Shown: in pieces, positions 43,328 through 54,722 of the stretch | Numbering within the stretch: the first letter of the stretch is position 1 | Layout: each line of letters begins with the position of its first letter | Assembly (NCBI RefSeq): GCF_001561915.1 | Contig: NZ_LSKU01000001.1 | Coordinates: 408,311-464,345, forward strand | DNA length: 56,035 nt | Direction: 5' to 3' | DNA from: Tepidibacillus decaturensis | GTDB taxonomy: Bacteria > Bacillota > Bacilli > Tepidibacillales > Tepidibacillaceae | The notes under the pieces: model-generated | What the model was told of the DNA's origin: nothing | The model's input: the letters and a program-made list of their open reading frames with translations, nothing else | The model's database searches: none | Program-made: the position numbers and the translations under genes

Positions 43328-45679
43328 GTGGATATCCGGGGATTAAGAACATTAGAATTCCCTAAAGTGATAGAGATGTTAATAAAAAAAGCTTCAACGA
43401 CCATGGGAAAGGAATGGGCCGAAGGACTAACACCTAATAACGATTTTCAGATGGTTGAAGTTGCTCAACAAGAGACAAAGGAAGCAATGGATGCCATTCG
43501 GCTAAAGGGTGGAATTTCTTTTGGCGGTGTTAGAGATATTCGCGTTTCGATTAAAAGAGCAAAAATTGGTGGAGATCTAACAACTGAACAATTATTAGAA
43601 GTAGCTAGTACGGTTTATGCAGGGAGAAAAATAAAACGTTTCATCTCCAAATTAACAGAAGATACTTCTCTTCCGATTCTCCTCTCTCATTCAGAACAAA
43701 TCACTGAATTAGGCTTTCTTGAAGATAAAATTAACGCTTGTATCAACGAGTATGGAGAAGTTGTAGATTCGGCAAGTCCTGAGTTAAGAACAATAAGGCA
43801 ACAAATTCGAATGTTTGAGGGTAGGGTAAAGGAAAAATTAGAACAGATTTTACGTAATGCTAGTTATCAAAAAATGCTTCAAGAAAATATTGTAACGATT
43901 CGCAATTCCCGTTATGTCATTCCCGTAAAACAAGAATATCGCTCTGTTTTTGGTGGGATCGTACATGACCAGTCTGCTTCAGGGGCTACACTCTTTATTG
44001 AGCCTGAAGTTGTTGTCCAAATTAACAACCAATTAAAAGAACAGCTATTAAAAGAAGAAAAAGAGATCGAACGGATTCTAAAAATGTTAAGTGATGAAGT
44101 TCGCAATGTAGCAGATTCCTTGGAAATCAATATTCTGCATCTTGGTCAGCTTGACTTTATTCAGGCAAAAGCTGAGCTTGCAAAAGAAATGAAGGCCATC
44201 CAACCTAAATTAAACCAAAATGGTTTTCTCAACTTTAAAAAAGCAAGACATCCGTTGATCCCAGCAGATCAAGTGGTCCCAATCGATGTACAGTTAGGTA
44301 AGGATTACCGAGCGATTGTCATTACCGGGCCGAATACGGGTGGAAAAACGGTTACATTAAAAACCATTGGCTTATTAACTTTAATGGCGATGTCTGGGCT
44401 ACACATCCCTGCAGAAGAGGGAAGTGAAATTGCAGTATTTTCTTCTGTATTTGCTGATATTGGCGATGAGCAAAGTATTGAGCAAAGTTTGAGTACCTTT
44501 TCAGGGCATTTAACCAATATCATTAAAATTCTAAACCATATGGATAAAGGAAGCCTCATTTTACTTGATGAATTAGGTGCAGGAACAGATCCAACAGAAG
44601 GTGCCGCTTTAGCGATTGCTATTCTTGAAAAAATCCGTAGCATCAATGCTAGGGTGGTCGCAACAACCCATTATAGTGAATTAAAAGCATATGCATACAA
44701 CTCTAAAGATGTGATGAATGCTAGCGTGGAATTTGATGTACAGACCTTAAGGCCAACCTATCGACTACTCATTGGTGTTCCTGGTCGAAGTAATGCTTTT
44801 GCGATTGCAAAACGACTAGGATTATCTGAAGAGATTATCGACTTTGCAAAAGGACAAATCAGTGAGGATAATCTCCAAGTTGAATCAATGATTGCATCGC
44901 TTGAGGTGAATAAAAAAACGGCTGAGCTTGAGCGATTGGAAGCTGAAAAATTAAGAATAGAAGTAGAAGAACTACGGCTTAAATTAGATAAACAGGTTGA
45001 AAGACTTGAGGAAGAAAGGATGAAGCTTTTACAAAAAGCTAAACATGATGCAGAAGAAATAGTGAAAAAGGCTAGAAGAGAAGCAGATGAAGTGATTTCT
45101 GAATTAAGGAAAATGGCTAAAGAAGAACAAGCAGGAATCAAAGAACATCGCCTGATTGAAATGAAAAAACGCTTAGAAGAAACGATACCAGAAGTAAAAA
45201 AATCGAAAATGATTAAGACGAATAAAAATCAAATCATTGAACCAGGTGATGAAGTAAAAGTTCAAAGCTTTGGTCAAAAAGGGATCGTAGTAGAAAAAAT
45301 AGATGAAAATGAATATCTGGTACAAATTGGAATATTAAAAATGAAAGTAAACAAATCAGACCTTGTTCTTATCACAGAAAAAAGTAAAGAAAGTAAAGAA
45401 GTGGTGATGACAGGGATTAAAAGAAATACGGATTTTGTTAAGCCTGAGCTGGATTTACGGGGAAGCACGGTAGAAGATGCCATCATGGAGATTGATCGTT
45501 ATCTAGATGAGGCGTTTATCGCTGGATATGGTCAAGTATCCATTATTCATGGGAAAGGTACCGGTGCATTAAGAACAGGAATTCAAGATTTTTTGCGAAA
45601 GCATCCCCATGTAAAACAAACGAGAATGGGTCAATTTGGTGAAGGTGGATCAGGCGTAACCGTAGTGGAATTAAAGTAA
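43328..45679 (+). CDS. mutS2: MutS2 (endonuclease MutS2 / ribosome rescue factor RqcU)
   Basis: A 783-residue protein: DIRGLRTLEFPKVIEML at the N-terminus, core and lever helices, ABC ATPase with Walker A ITGPNTGGKTVTLKT near residue 330 and Walker B ILLDELGAGTDPTEG near 412, a long coiled coil (about 520-640), a KOW-like segment and a C-terminal Smr nuclease domain (DLRGSTVEDAIMEIDRYLD, IHGKGTGALRTGI). B. subtilis MutS2 detects collided ribosomes; a role in recombination suppression is also reported. GTG 43328 follows AAGGAGGA by 7 bases; the TTG at 43307 is upstream of that site. Confidence 0.95.
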   Translation: MDIRGLRTLEFPKVIEMLIKKASTTMGKEWAEGLTPNNDFQMVEVAQQETKEAMDAIRLKGGISFGGVRDIRVSIKRAKIGGDLTTEQLLEVASTVYAGRKIKRFISKLTEDTSLPILLSHSEQITELGFLEDKINACINEYGEVVDSASPELRTIRQQIRMFEGRVKEKLEQILRNASYQKMLQENIVTIRNSRYVIPVKQEYRSVFGGIVHDQSASGATLFIEPEVVVQINNQLKEQLLKEEKEIERILKMLSDEVRNVADSLEINILHLGQLDFIQAKAELAKEMKAIQPKLNQNGFLNFKKARHPLIPADQVVPIDVQLGKDYRAIVITGPNTGGKTVTLKTIGLLTLMAMSGLHIPAEEGSEIAVFSSVFADIGDEQSIEQSLSTFSGHLTNIIKILNHMDKGSLILLDELGAGTDPTEGAALAIAILEKIRSINARVVATTHYSELKAYAYNSKDVMNASVEFDVQTLRPTYRLLIGVPGRSNAFAIAKRLGLSEEIIDFAKGQISEDNLQVESMIASLEVNKKTAELERLEAEKLRIEVEELRLKLDKQVERLEEERMKLLQKAKHDAEEIVKKARREADEVISELRKMAKEEQAGIKEHRLIEMKKRLEETIPEVKKSKMIKTNKNQIIEPGDEVKVQSFGQKGIVVEKIDENEYLVQIGILKMKVNKSDLVLITEKSKESKEVVMTGIKRNTDFVKPELDLRGSTVEDAIMEIDRYLDEAFIAGYGQVSIIHGKGTGALRTGIQDFLRKHPHVKQTRMGQFGEGGSGVTVVELK

Positions 45680-45731
45680 ATTTGAATGAAAGCATACTCT
45701 GTAGAAAAATAAAAAGGAAGAGGTGTTTGAT

Positions 45732-45941
45732 TTGTCAGTTTGGGAGAATATGTACGTATTAACTGCTGCTTATTTTATTCTAGCAGTCGTCTCCATTATC
45801 ATCTTTTTAGCCATCTTTGAAGTAGTTACCAAATATGATGATTGGCAAGAAATAAAAAATGGGAATCTATCTGTAGCGATGGCAATAGGAGGGAAAATTG
45901 TAGCTATTGCGATTATTTCTTGCGTTTTCTATTTATCATAA
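45732..45941 (+). CDS. yshE: DUF350-type membrane protein YshE
   Basis: A 69-residue protein with two TM helices (YVLTAAYFILAVVSIIIFLA and AIGGKIVAIAIISCVFYLS) and the conserved EVVTKYDDWQEIKNGNLSVAMA linker of the DUF350/YshE family. It follows mutS2, as yshE does in B. subtilis. TTG 45732 is preferred because AGGAAGAGG lies 8 bases ahead; GTG 45723 overlaps it. Function unknown. Confidence 0.85.
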   Translation: MSVWENMYVLTAAYFILAVVSIIIFLAIFEVVTKYDDWQEIKNGNLSVAMAIGGKIVAIAIISCVFYLS

Positions 45942-45979
45942 TGATTCCCTTTGGGGAGCCTGTTGATATTCGTTTAAAA

Positions 45980-46015
45980 AACATTGTTGGTACGTTTAAC
46001 CAGCAATGTTTTTTT
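45980..46015 (+). terminator. Terminator after yshE
   Basis: AACATTGTTGG (45980-45990) pairs with CCAGCAATGTT (46000-46010) with one G-T pair, followed by a T run. Confidence 0.9.
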
Positions 46016-46052
46016 GTGCTTTTGGGAATAGTAATAGGAGGATTTTTATGGA

Positions 46053-47257
46053 GTGATGTCATTGTTAAATAAAGATGCAAAGTTACTACTTTTAGTCAGC
46101 ACCTTATTTACCATTGCTGTGGCTTTATCCAATACTTTCGTGAATGTATATCTGTGGAAAATAGTAAAAAATTATTTTGTCATTGGCTGGTTTAACTTTT
46201 TTCATTTTACTGGGATGATGATTACCTTCATTCTTGCAGGGAAAATGGCAAAAACCATGGATCGAATTTTCTTGTTACGATTGGGTGTTGGCATGTTATC
46301 GGTCTTTTTTCTAGTGGTGCTTCTATTAGGAGATAAAGCGGCCAATCATTATATCCTTGTAGGACTCTTGATCGGAATCGGCCAAGGATTCTATTGGTTT
46401 TCTTTTAACCTTCTATATTTTGAAATTACTGATCCTGATAACAGGGATATTTTTAATGGAATGAATGGACTATTTACTTCTGTTGGTGGTATGATTGCCC
46501 CATTTCTTTCTGGTTGGTTTTTATCCCACCAAAAGGGTGTTACAGGCTATAAAACCATTTTTTTTATCTCTCTTTTAGTTTTTTTATTAGCGGTAATCGT
46601 TAGTTTCTTTTTTTATAAAAGAAAATCGATTGGTCAGTACCGATTAAAACAAGTCATCAAGCAAACCCTACATCAAAAAGCTTGGAGCCATGTCTTTTTG
46701 GCGATGATGGCACAGGGTGGTCGAGAAGGTGTAATTACCTTTCTGATTGGTTTATTGGTTTATATCTATACGAAAAATGAGTTTTCTTTAGGTACCTATT
46801 CAATGGTCATTTCAGGAGTATCACTGGTTACTTATTTTTTGGTTGGAAAATGGTTAAAAAAACATGGAGGAATCATTCAATGCTGATTGGTTCAATCATG
46901 ATGTCTGTGGCTGTGATACCTATGTTTTTAGATACAAATTATACCACGCTTTTAATTTATGGAATTGGTACAAGTATTTTTGCCCCTTTATATTTTATCC
47001 CGCTAACATCGGTTGTTTTTGATTTAATTGGAATAAATGAAGATTCGGCTAATCTAAGGGATGAGTATATCGTAATTAGAGAAATTGGGCTTAACCTAGG
47101 TAGAATGTTTAGTGTTTTGATATTTATTTTTTTAATAGCAACAGTGGGTGAAAAGAGTTTGCGTTTCCTTCTATTAGTAACGGGTAGCTTACCTATTTTA
47201 ACATGGTTTTTTATGAAAACGTTGGCAGTGAAGGGGTATGAGCTTGAAGGAGAGTGA
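46053..47257 (+). pseudogene. Major facilitator superfamily transporter, frameshifted
   Basis: Frames 46053-46886 and 46850-47257 together make a 12-helix MFS protein: LLLLVSTLFTIAVALSNTFV, the FTGMMITFILAG helix, GQGFYWFSFNLLYFEIT, FNGMNGLFTSVGGMIAPFLSG, then SMLIGSIMMSVAVIPMF in the second frame. One extra base in the AA at 46871-46872 joins HGG to NHSMLIG, giving 401 residues. Start uncertain: GTG 46053 or ATG 46056, with GGAGGA 10 or more bases upstream; a better-spaced ATG (46048) is in another frame. Substrate unknown. It ends 6 bases before spoVAF, so the two may be co-transcribed. Confidence 0.8.
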
Positions 47258-47263
47258 AAATAC

Positions 47264-48742
47264 GTGGCAGTTAACCAATTGGAAGGGAAAAAATTAACGA
47301 AGCATCTAGATGAAAATGTAAAGTTAATCAATGAAATCCTTGGAGTTGGAAAAAGCTTCGATGTCATTCATCGAGAACTTCATTATGCTGGCTTAGATTT
47401 TGCTCTATACTTTGTCGATGGCTTTGCCAAGGATGACATTATGAACCGAATCATGCAATATTTAGGTAAACTTGAACACGAAAAACTCGTTCCTAATACC
47501 GTGAAAAAATTATTAGAACAACATATTGGTTATTTAGAAGTTGAATTAACAGATGATGTGAAAAAAATTGTAACTCAGGTTTTATCTGGGCCGTTAGCTT
47601 TACTAGTTGAAGGAGAAGAAAAAGCCATTTTAATAGATGCTAGAACATATCCTGCAAGAGGACCAGAAGAACCAGATATTGAACGAGTGGTAAGAGGATC
47701 GAGAGATGGTTTTGTGGAAACGTTAATTTTCAATACAGCATTGACCAGAAGGCGATTACGAGATCCCTCTTTAAGAATGGAATATATGCAAATAGGAGAA
47801 CGTTCAAAAACGGATATGGCAATTGCTTACTTAGAAGATGTGGCCAATCCAGATTTAGTAGAACTGATTAAAGAAAAGCTTTCTAACATTGAGATCGACG
47901 GTCTTCCTATGGCAGAAAAAACCTTAGAAGAATATTTGTTTAAAAATCATTGGAATCCCTACCCTATGGTGAGATATACAGAAAGACCTGACGTAGCTAC
48001 AGTTCATTTATTAGAAGGGCATGTCTTGATTTATGTCGATACATCGCCAAGTGTCATGATTACTCCAACTACTCTATTCCATCATGTGCAACATGCAGAA
48101 GAGTATCGACAAAAGCCGATTTTGGGTGCTTATTTAAGATGGGTTCGTTTTTTTGCAATGGTCGTTTCTGTGTTTTTGTTACCTTTATGGTACCTAGTGG
48201 TTAATAATCCTTCTCTTTTACCAAAAGAATTACAATTTATTGAACCAAATAAGGTTGGGGAAATTTCAATTTTCTGGCAGTTTATGATTGCCGAATTGGG
48301 ACTAGATATTTTAAGAATGGCAGCCGTACATACCCCTTCAGCGTTGGCAACGGCGATGGGCTTAATTGCAGCAATCGTGATTGGGCAAATGGCTGTTGAT
48401 GTAGGACTCTTTACAAAAGAAGTGATCCTTTATATATCAATTGCAGGAATCGGAACCTTTGCAACACCAAGTTATGAATTGAGTTTGGCGAACCGGGTCG
48501 TCCGAATTGGTTTGTTGATCATCATTTATTTATTTGGAACTGTTGGTTTCATTATTGGTATCGTACTATGGTTCCTTTTATTAGTTTTTTCCAAGTCTCT
48601 AGATACACCTTATCTTTGGCCACTTATTCCCTTTAATGGAAAGGCATTATTAGATGTGTTAGTTCGCTCACCCATGCCTTATAAAAATAAAAGGCCAAAG
48701 ATATTGTCACCCGATGATCCTGATCGAAGCCCAGGAACTTAA
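47264..48742 (+). CDS. spoVAF: Stage V sporulation protein AF (GerA-family)
   Basis: A 492-residue GerA/SpoVAF-family spore inner-membrane protein. The N-terminal soluble half has DLNVKLINEILGVG-like and VDGFAKDDIMNRIMQYL segments and the PARGPEEPDIERVVRGSRDG motif shared by all GerA-type receptors. The second half has about five TM helices (WVRFFAMVVSVFLLPLWYLV onward). SpoVAF normally sits in the spoVA operon and forms a germination-associated channel complex; here it stands apart, after the MFS gene. GTG 47264 has GAAGGAGAGTG ahead. Confidence 0.93.
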   Translation: MAVNQLEGKKLTKHLDENVKLINEILGVGKSFDVIHRELHYAGLDFALYFVDGFAKDDIMNRIMQYLGKLEHEKLVPNTVKKLLEQHIGYLEVELTDDVKKIVTQVLSGPLALLVEGEEKAILIDARTYPARGPEEPDIERVVRGSRDGFVETLIFNTALTRRRLRDPSLRMEYMQIGERSKTDMAIAYLEDVANPDLVELIKEKLSNIEIDGLPMAEKTLEEYLFKNHWNPYPMVRYTERPDVATVHLLEGHVLIYVDTSPSVMITPTTLFHHVQHAEEYRQKPILGAYLRWVRFFAMVVSVFLLPLWYLVVNNPSLLPKELQFIEPNKVGEISIFWQFMIAELGLDILRMAAVHTPSALATAMGLIAAIVIGQMAVDVGLFTKEVILYISIAGIGTFATPSYELSLANRVVRIGLLIIIYLFGTVGFIIGIVLWFLLLVFSKSLDTPYLWPLIPFNGKALLDVLVRSPMPYKNKRPKILSPDDPDRSPGT

Positions 48743-48861
48743 GTATTAGTTTCTTCTTTGATTTTTTGGGTATTGGATATTTTGGTTCTGACATGATATA
48801 CTGTATACTGTATCTCATTATTAGAAGATTTCTTTTTTGAGGAAGAAGGAGGATTTTTAAA

Positions 48862-49179
48862 ATGGCAATTGTTCATGTAACTGATCAATCTTTTGCAACT
48901 GATGTAGAAAGCACAGGCACAGTGCTTGTAGATTTCTGGGCACCATGGTGTGGCCCATGTAAAATGATCGCACCTGTATTAGAAGAAATTGATCAGGAAA
49001 TTGGAAATAAGCTTACCATTGCGAAATTAAATGTTGATGATAACCCATCCTCTGCTGCAAAATATGGCATTATGGGAATCCCAACATTATTGTTATTCCA
49101 AAATGGTAAACCAGTAGAAAAAATTGTAGGTTTTCAACCAAAAGAACAATTAATGGCAACCATTAGCAAACATCTATAA
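48862..49179 (+). CDS. trxA: Thioredoxin
   Basis: A 105-residue cytosolic disulfide reductase: [20 protein letters not shown] with the classical WCGPC, then [16 protein letters not shown] with the cis-Pro. It lacks a signal or membrane segment. AGGAGG precedes ATG 48862. Transcribed alone; a terminator follows. Confidence 0.97.
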   Translation: MAIVHVTDQSFATDVESTGTVLVDFWAPWCGPCKMIAPVLEEIDQEIGNKLTIAKLNVDDNPSSAAKYGIMGIPTLLLFQNGKPVEKIVGFQPKEQLMATISKHL

Positions 49180-49195
49180 TAGCTAAAATATGTAG

Positions 49196-49222
49196 AACCC
49201 CCTAAAGTTTTAGGGGGTTTTT
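49196..49222. terminator. Bidirectional terminator between trxA and yesN-like gene
   Basis: AACCCCCTAAA (49196-49206) pairs perfectly with TTTAGGGGGTT (49209-49219) and ends in T's on the plus strand. The stop codon of the minus-strand regulator (49204-49202) lies inside the stem. Confidence 0.93.
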
Positions 49223-50809
49223 GATTATTTTGCTTTTTCTATAATCGTTTGGCGTAAACCCTGTATATTTTTTAAAAACCTTACTGAAATATTTTTCATC
49301 CTGGTAACCAACCAGACTGGCAATTTCACGGATAGGTAGATTGGAGTAGGTGAGTAATTCTTTTGCTTTGTCCATTCGAATCTTTACCATATAATCAGTG
49401 ATATTCTCATTGTATTCTTGTTTAAATTTGCGGGAAATATATTCACGGCTAAGAAAAAAACGTTCTGAAATATGGTGAAGTTTAATATCTGTTTGGTAAT
49501 TATTTTCTAGAAACTGTTTGATTTCATAGATGATATTACTTTCTTTTTTCACCTTTTCTTTATGATAAACAGAAAATAATGCAATAAACTGTTTGCGTTT
49601 TTCTTCCTTGAATTTTTCTATAGCTATACTTCCGCGCTCATCCCAAAAAATAATTCTTTCATCCCGAAAGTCACTTGACTTTATCTCGATTTCATCTAAC
49701 CATTGGTTCTTAAGGATTTGATATTCTCTCTCCCAAATTTCTAATTGTTCCAAAGATAGATGTTGGTTGGTTTCTAATGTCGTAAATATTTCATTTAAAA
49801 TATCTAACATGTGTTTTTCATTGCCGCTATACATTGCAAGACCGATTTCTTTAGAATAATCAAGAAGGTGTATGATTTTTCCGGCAGATACATCATTCTC
49901 ATTGAAAATGGGCAGCATCCCGTTTATGCGGATTAGATTCACTTTGTTTAAAACATGTAATGCAGCTTTATAGGATCGGTGTAAATTGGAGAATTCAACA
50001 CTGGTCCCCATAGCGAAGATACATGATAATTTTAAAGTATCCAATACGGCTCGATATATTTTTTTGATGACATCTTCAAAACGGTCTAAATTCTTCCATA
50101 CCAGCAGAATAATTTCACTTTCTTTATTTAGATTGCGAAAGGCAATTCCTATATCATTTTTCCGTAAGTATTCATTAAAAATATTAAGCAGAGAAAAATA
50201 AAACAAATCCATATTTCCGTGATATTTTTCTTTAGCACGGGTATTCAGGTAAACAATCACTGCTTGGCATTCCGTTTGGCTGTCAAGTTTAAATTCCTCA
50301 TTTACTTTTTTATACATATAAGAATGATTAGAAGAAGATTCTCCAAGCAGGTGAGTAAATAAATGATCCAAATAGATATGTTTTGCTTCATTTAAATCCA
50401 TGCTGTTTTTAAGTTTAATCTTACGTTCATGTTCATCTTGATGCCAATCATTTACAGCATTCCCTAAGGTTTGATTTAATATTTTTTCGTCAATCGGCTT
50501 TAAAATATAATCATAACTGCTGTAGTGAATCGCGGTTCGCATCAATTGATAATCATCAAATCCGCTGATCACAATAATCTTGCTCTTAAAGCCTTGCTCT
50601 TGAATCCATTGCAAAAGAGCAACCCCATCTTTTTTTGGCATCATCATATCGGTAATAATAATCTCAGGACGATGCTTTATAATGAGCTCCATGGCTTCTT
50701 CTCCGTCACCGGCTTCAAATATACTGTCAATTCCAAGCTGCTTCCATCTGGCTAATAATTGAACTGCTTCGCGTACATGTGCTTCATCATCAATAATTAT
50801 GGCTTTCAA
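49202..50809 (-). CDS. YesN-like response regulator with AraC-type DNA-binding domain
   Basis: A 535-residue regulator. The receiver has IIDDEAHVREAV and phospho-acceptor Asp in IIITDMMMPKKDG. A long middle region follows, then a C-terminal AraC/XylS domain with two helix-turn-helix units (HHISERFFLSREYISRKFKQ and LPIREIASLVGYQDEKYFSK). Such proteins with YesM-type kinases switch on carbohydrate uptake genes. Its start overlaps the kinase end by 4 bases. The adjacent glucosidase and sugar-binding lipoprotein are the probable targets. Confidence 0.92.
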   Translation of the reverse strand: MKAIIIDDEAHVREAVQLLARWKQLGIDSIFEAGDGEEAMELIIKHRPEIIITDMMMPKKDGVALLQWIQEQGFKSKIIVISGFDDYQLMRTAIHYSSYDYILKPIDEKILNQTLGNAVNDWHQDEHERKIKLKNSMDLNEAKHIYLDHLFTHLLGESSSNHSYMYKKVNEEFKLDSQTECQAVIVYLNTRAKEKYHGNMDLFYFSLLNIFNEYLRKNDIGIAFRNLNKESEIILLVWKNLDRFEDVIKKIYRAVLDTLKLSCIFAMGTSVEFSNLHRSYKAALHVLNKVNLIRINGMLPIFNENDVSAGKIIHLLDYSKEIGLAMYSGNEKHMLDILNEIFTTLETNQHLSLEQLEIWEREYQILKNQWLDEIEIKSSDFRDERIIFWDERGSIAIEKFKEEKRKQFIALFSVYHKEKVKKESNIIYEIKQFLENNYQTDIKLHHISERFFLSREYISRKFKQEYNENITDYMVKIRMDKAKELLTYSNLPIREIASLVGYQDEKYFSKVFKKYTGFTPNDYRKSKIIKNPLKL

Positions 50810-52609
50810 TGAATCACCCTCTCAAAAGCTATCGGTATTATCAATTCTATGCCAAAACCACTGTCTTGAAGATTGTAAATTTTTATACTCGCTTGATTTC
50901 CGTAGTATAGCTTAAGTCTTTGGTAAACATTTTTCAGGCCTATGCTTTCACCCTCGATTCTCTCAAATCCGTTATCTGTCTCTATCATGGATTGAAGCAT
51001 ATGAAGTTTCTCTACTAGAATTCCCTTACCGTTATCCTCAATCACAATCTGAAATTGTTGATCATTTAATACTTTACAAATAATATTTAACCTTCCAACT
51101 ATTTTGCTGTAGTCAAATCCGTGCTTGAAGTAATTCTCCAATAAGGGTTGAAAGATCATTTTTGGAACTAGTGTCGTATAAAGTGCTTGATCAATATCGA
51201 TGTAATAATCAAATTTTTCATCAAAGCGCTGCTTTTGGAGTACAAGATAGGACTCAGCATATCCGATTTCCCTATGAAGCGGAACCAAATTTTCCTCAAT
51301 ATTCATTCCATATCTCATGATTTGCGAGAGAGAAGTTATTAGGGAATATACCTGAGCACCTTGATTTTTTAAAGCTAAGGTTCCGATAGATTGTAGCGAG
51401 TTATATAAAAAATGCGGGTTGATTTGAGATTGCAAGGCTTTCAGCTGATTTATTTTATTTTCAATTTCTAATCGGTATTCTTGATCAATTAAATGATTAA
51501 TTCTCTCAACCATCGATTTAAAATGTTTCCCCAGCAAACCAAACTCATCATTGCCCAATGAATCAAAATCGGTCTCCAATCTTCCGGATTCGATCTTTTT
51601 AATCGTATTGATTAAAATATTAATCGGAGAAGTAATTCTAAATGAGATAAACAAAGTGGCTAAGACAACGATACCTAGAAACAACAGACCGATGAGGATA
51701 TTCATGACAGCGATTTCACGCGCCCTTTTATACAGGTGCTCATAAGGTATTCGCTTTACAATAAGCCAATTGTCGTAAGGTGCAGATAATTTATCATAAA
51801 CAAGGACACCGGAAAACCGATCATCTGCCCATTCAAAGCTTTGCTGCTGTTTCTGTCCTGTTATGATTTGATCGTACCACTTTTCATGATTCATCTTACC
51901 GATTAAGGACTGATCGGAAGAGTAAACGATATGTCCTGTCTGATCCATTAAATAAAAATCTTCTGTTCCCAATGTGTAAAGACGATTTCCAATGGATTCT
52001 ATTTTCTCTAAATCCACATCAATCGAAAGAAAACCAAGAAATTGTGAAGATGGTATCTGTTTTAAGCTATGGTGAAAGCTGACTACATTGATTGATGGGT
52101 TTTTAGGGATCAGCAAAAATCCATAATCGTTAATCTTATGTGTTGGTTCAATGGTAAAATATGATTGACTCTCCATTAATTTTTCGATAAGGGTGTTCTT
52201 CTAATCCCTTTTCATTTTTTCGGCTAAGAATATTATCATTGAAAACGATTAAATCGTTTTTACTCTTATCGATATAAAGATAGATTTGTTTTATATCATC
52301 CCTGGTACTGTAAAGATTAAAGAGTGCTCTCTTAAGCTCCTGATACCGCTCTAAATCATCGTTTATTCCGAATTCAAGGATATTCATAAAATTACGGTTT
52401 AGATAAAGAGTTAAAGGAATCTGGTTAATACTCTGAAAATAATCGGATAAATCATATTTTGCCTGATGAATCAGCTTATAATTTTCAGTTATAAACTGAT
52501 CTTTTAATGACTCCTTTGTATAATAATAAGTGATTGCAATAGAGGTGCCAAAAGGTATGACTGTGACCAGCATAAGAAACAGGATTAATTTATTTCTTAT
52601 TTTATACAA
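50806..52609 (-). pseudogene. YesM-like sensor histidine kinase, frameshifted
   Basis: Two frames make one kinase. The 5' frame begins at TTG 52609 (GAGGAGG ahead) with LYKIRNKLILFLMLVTVIPF as TM1 and an extracytoplasmic sensor domain; the 3' frame continues ESQSYFTIEPTHKINDYGFL. Removing one base from the five-base run 52180-52184 joins them into 600 residues. TM2 is near AVMNILIGLLFLGIVVLATL, followed by HAMP, His-kinase motif LQSQINPHFLYNSLQSIG and HATPase motif EDNGKGIL. The break lies inside the sensor domain. It probably senses an oligosaccharide and pairs with the YesN-like regulator. Confidence 0.85.
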
Positions 52610-52637
52610 AGGTAAACTCCTCCTCTTATGCATTGAT

Positions 52638-52833
52638 GGGAATTGGTATATTGTATTCTGGCTCCGACGTCCGCTGTCTTTGAAGCACAGGATGTGCAAA
52701 TGTCGACGTTGTCACAGGAGGTGACGTTTTTTAGTCAACCTTCCATCCGAAGGTAGCCATAGGCCACAAGTGACGCTATAGCACTACGTGCTAAGTCGTC
52801 CTATGTCGCTTTCATACAATATACCAAATTCCC
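52638..52833. mobile_element. 196-bp inverted-repeat-bounded multi-hairpin element (MITE-like or structured RNA)
   Basis: GGGAATTGGTATATTGTAT (52638-52656) is repeated in inverted orientation as ATACAATATACCAAATTCCC (52814-52833); arms differ by a single extra T. Between them lie four consecutive small hairpins: GCACAGGATGTGC, GTCACAGGAGGTGAC, ACCTTCCATCCGAAGGT and TAGCACTACGTGCTA, the last enclosed by CATAGG/CCTATG. The interior is visibly richer in G and C than the flanks and has no coding frame. It lies between the glucosidase gene and the YesM-like start, ending about 10 bases before that kinase's ribosome binding site. I see no clear target-site duplication. It could be a non-autonomous transposon or a structured leader RNA. 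Confidence 0.6.
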
Positions 52834-52933
52834 TTTATGAGATCTATTTGATAAAACATAAAGTTAATATCTTTTCTCGTAAAAATATGATGTAAATGAA
52901 TTCAACTTAAAATGATCGTTTTCCTTCCTCCTC
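52834..52933. other. AT-rich spacer after the glucosidase gene
   Basis: No gene or convincing terminator is visible; the sequence contains possible promoter elements for the minus-strand kinase but none is decisive. Confidence 0.3.
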
Positions 52934-54710
<1,777 letters not shown>

Positions 54711-54722
54711 TTATCCCATTTA

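Noticed and set aside
43912-45486. Several open frames on the strand opposite mutS2
   Set aside because: They are shadows of a well-supported gene, have serine-rich low-complexity translations and no ribosome binding sites.
48795-48816. Repeated ATACTGTAT before trxA as an operator
   Set aside because: The repeats are direct and overlap AT-rich promoter-like sequence; symmetry is too weak to claim a site.
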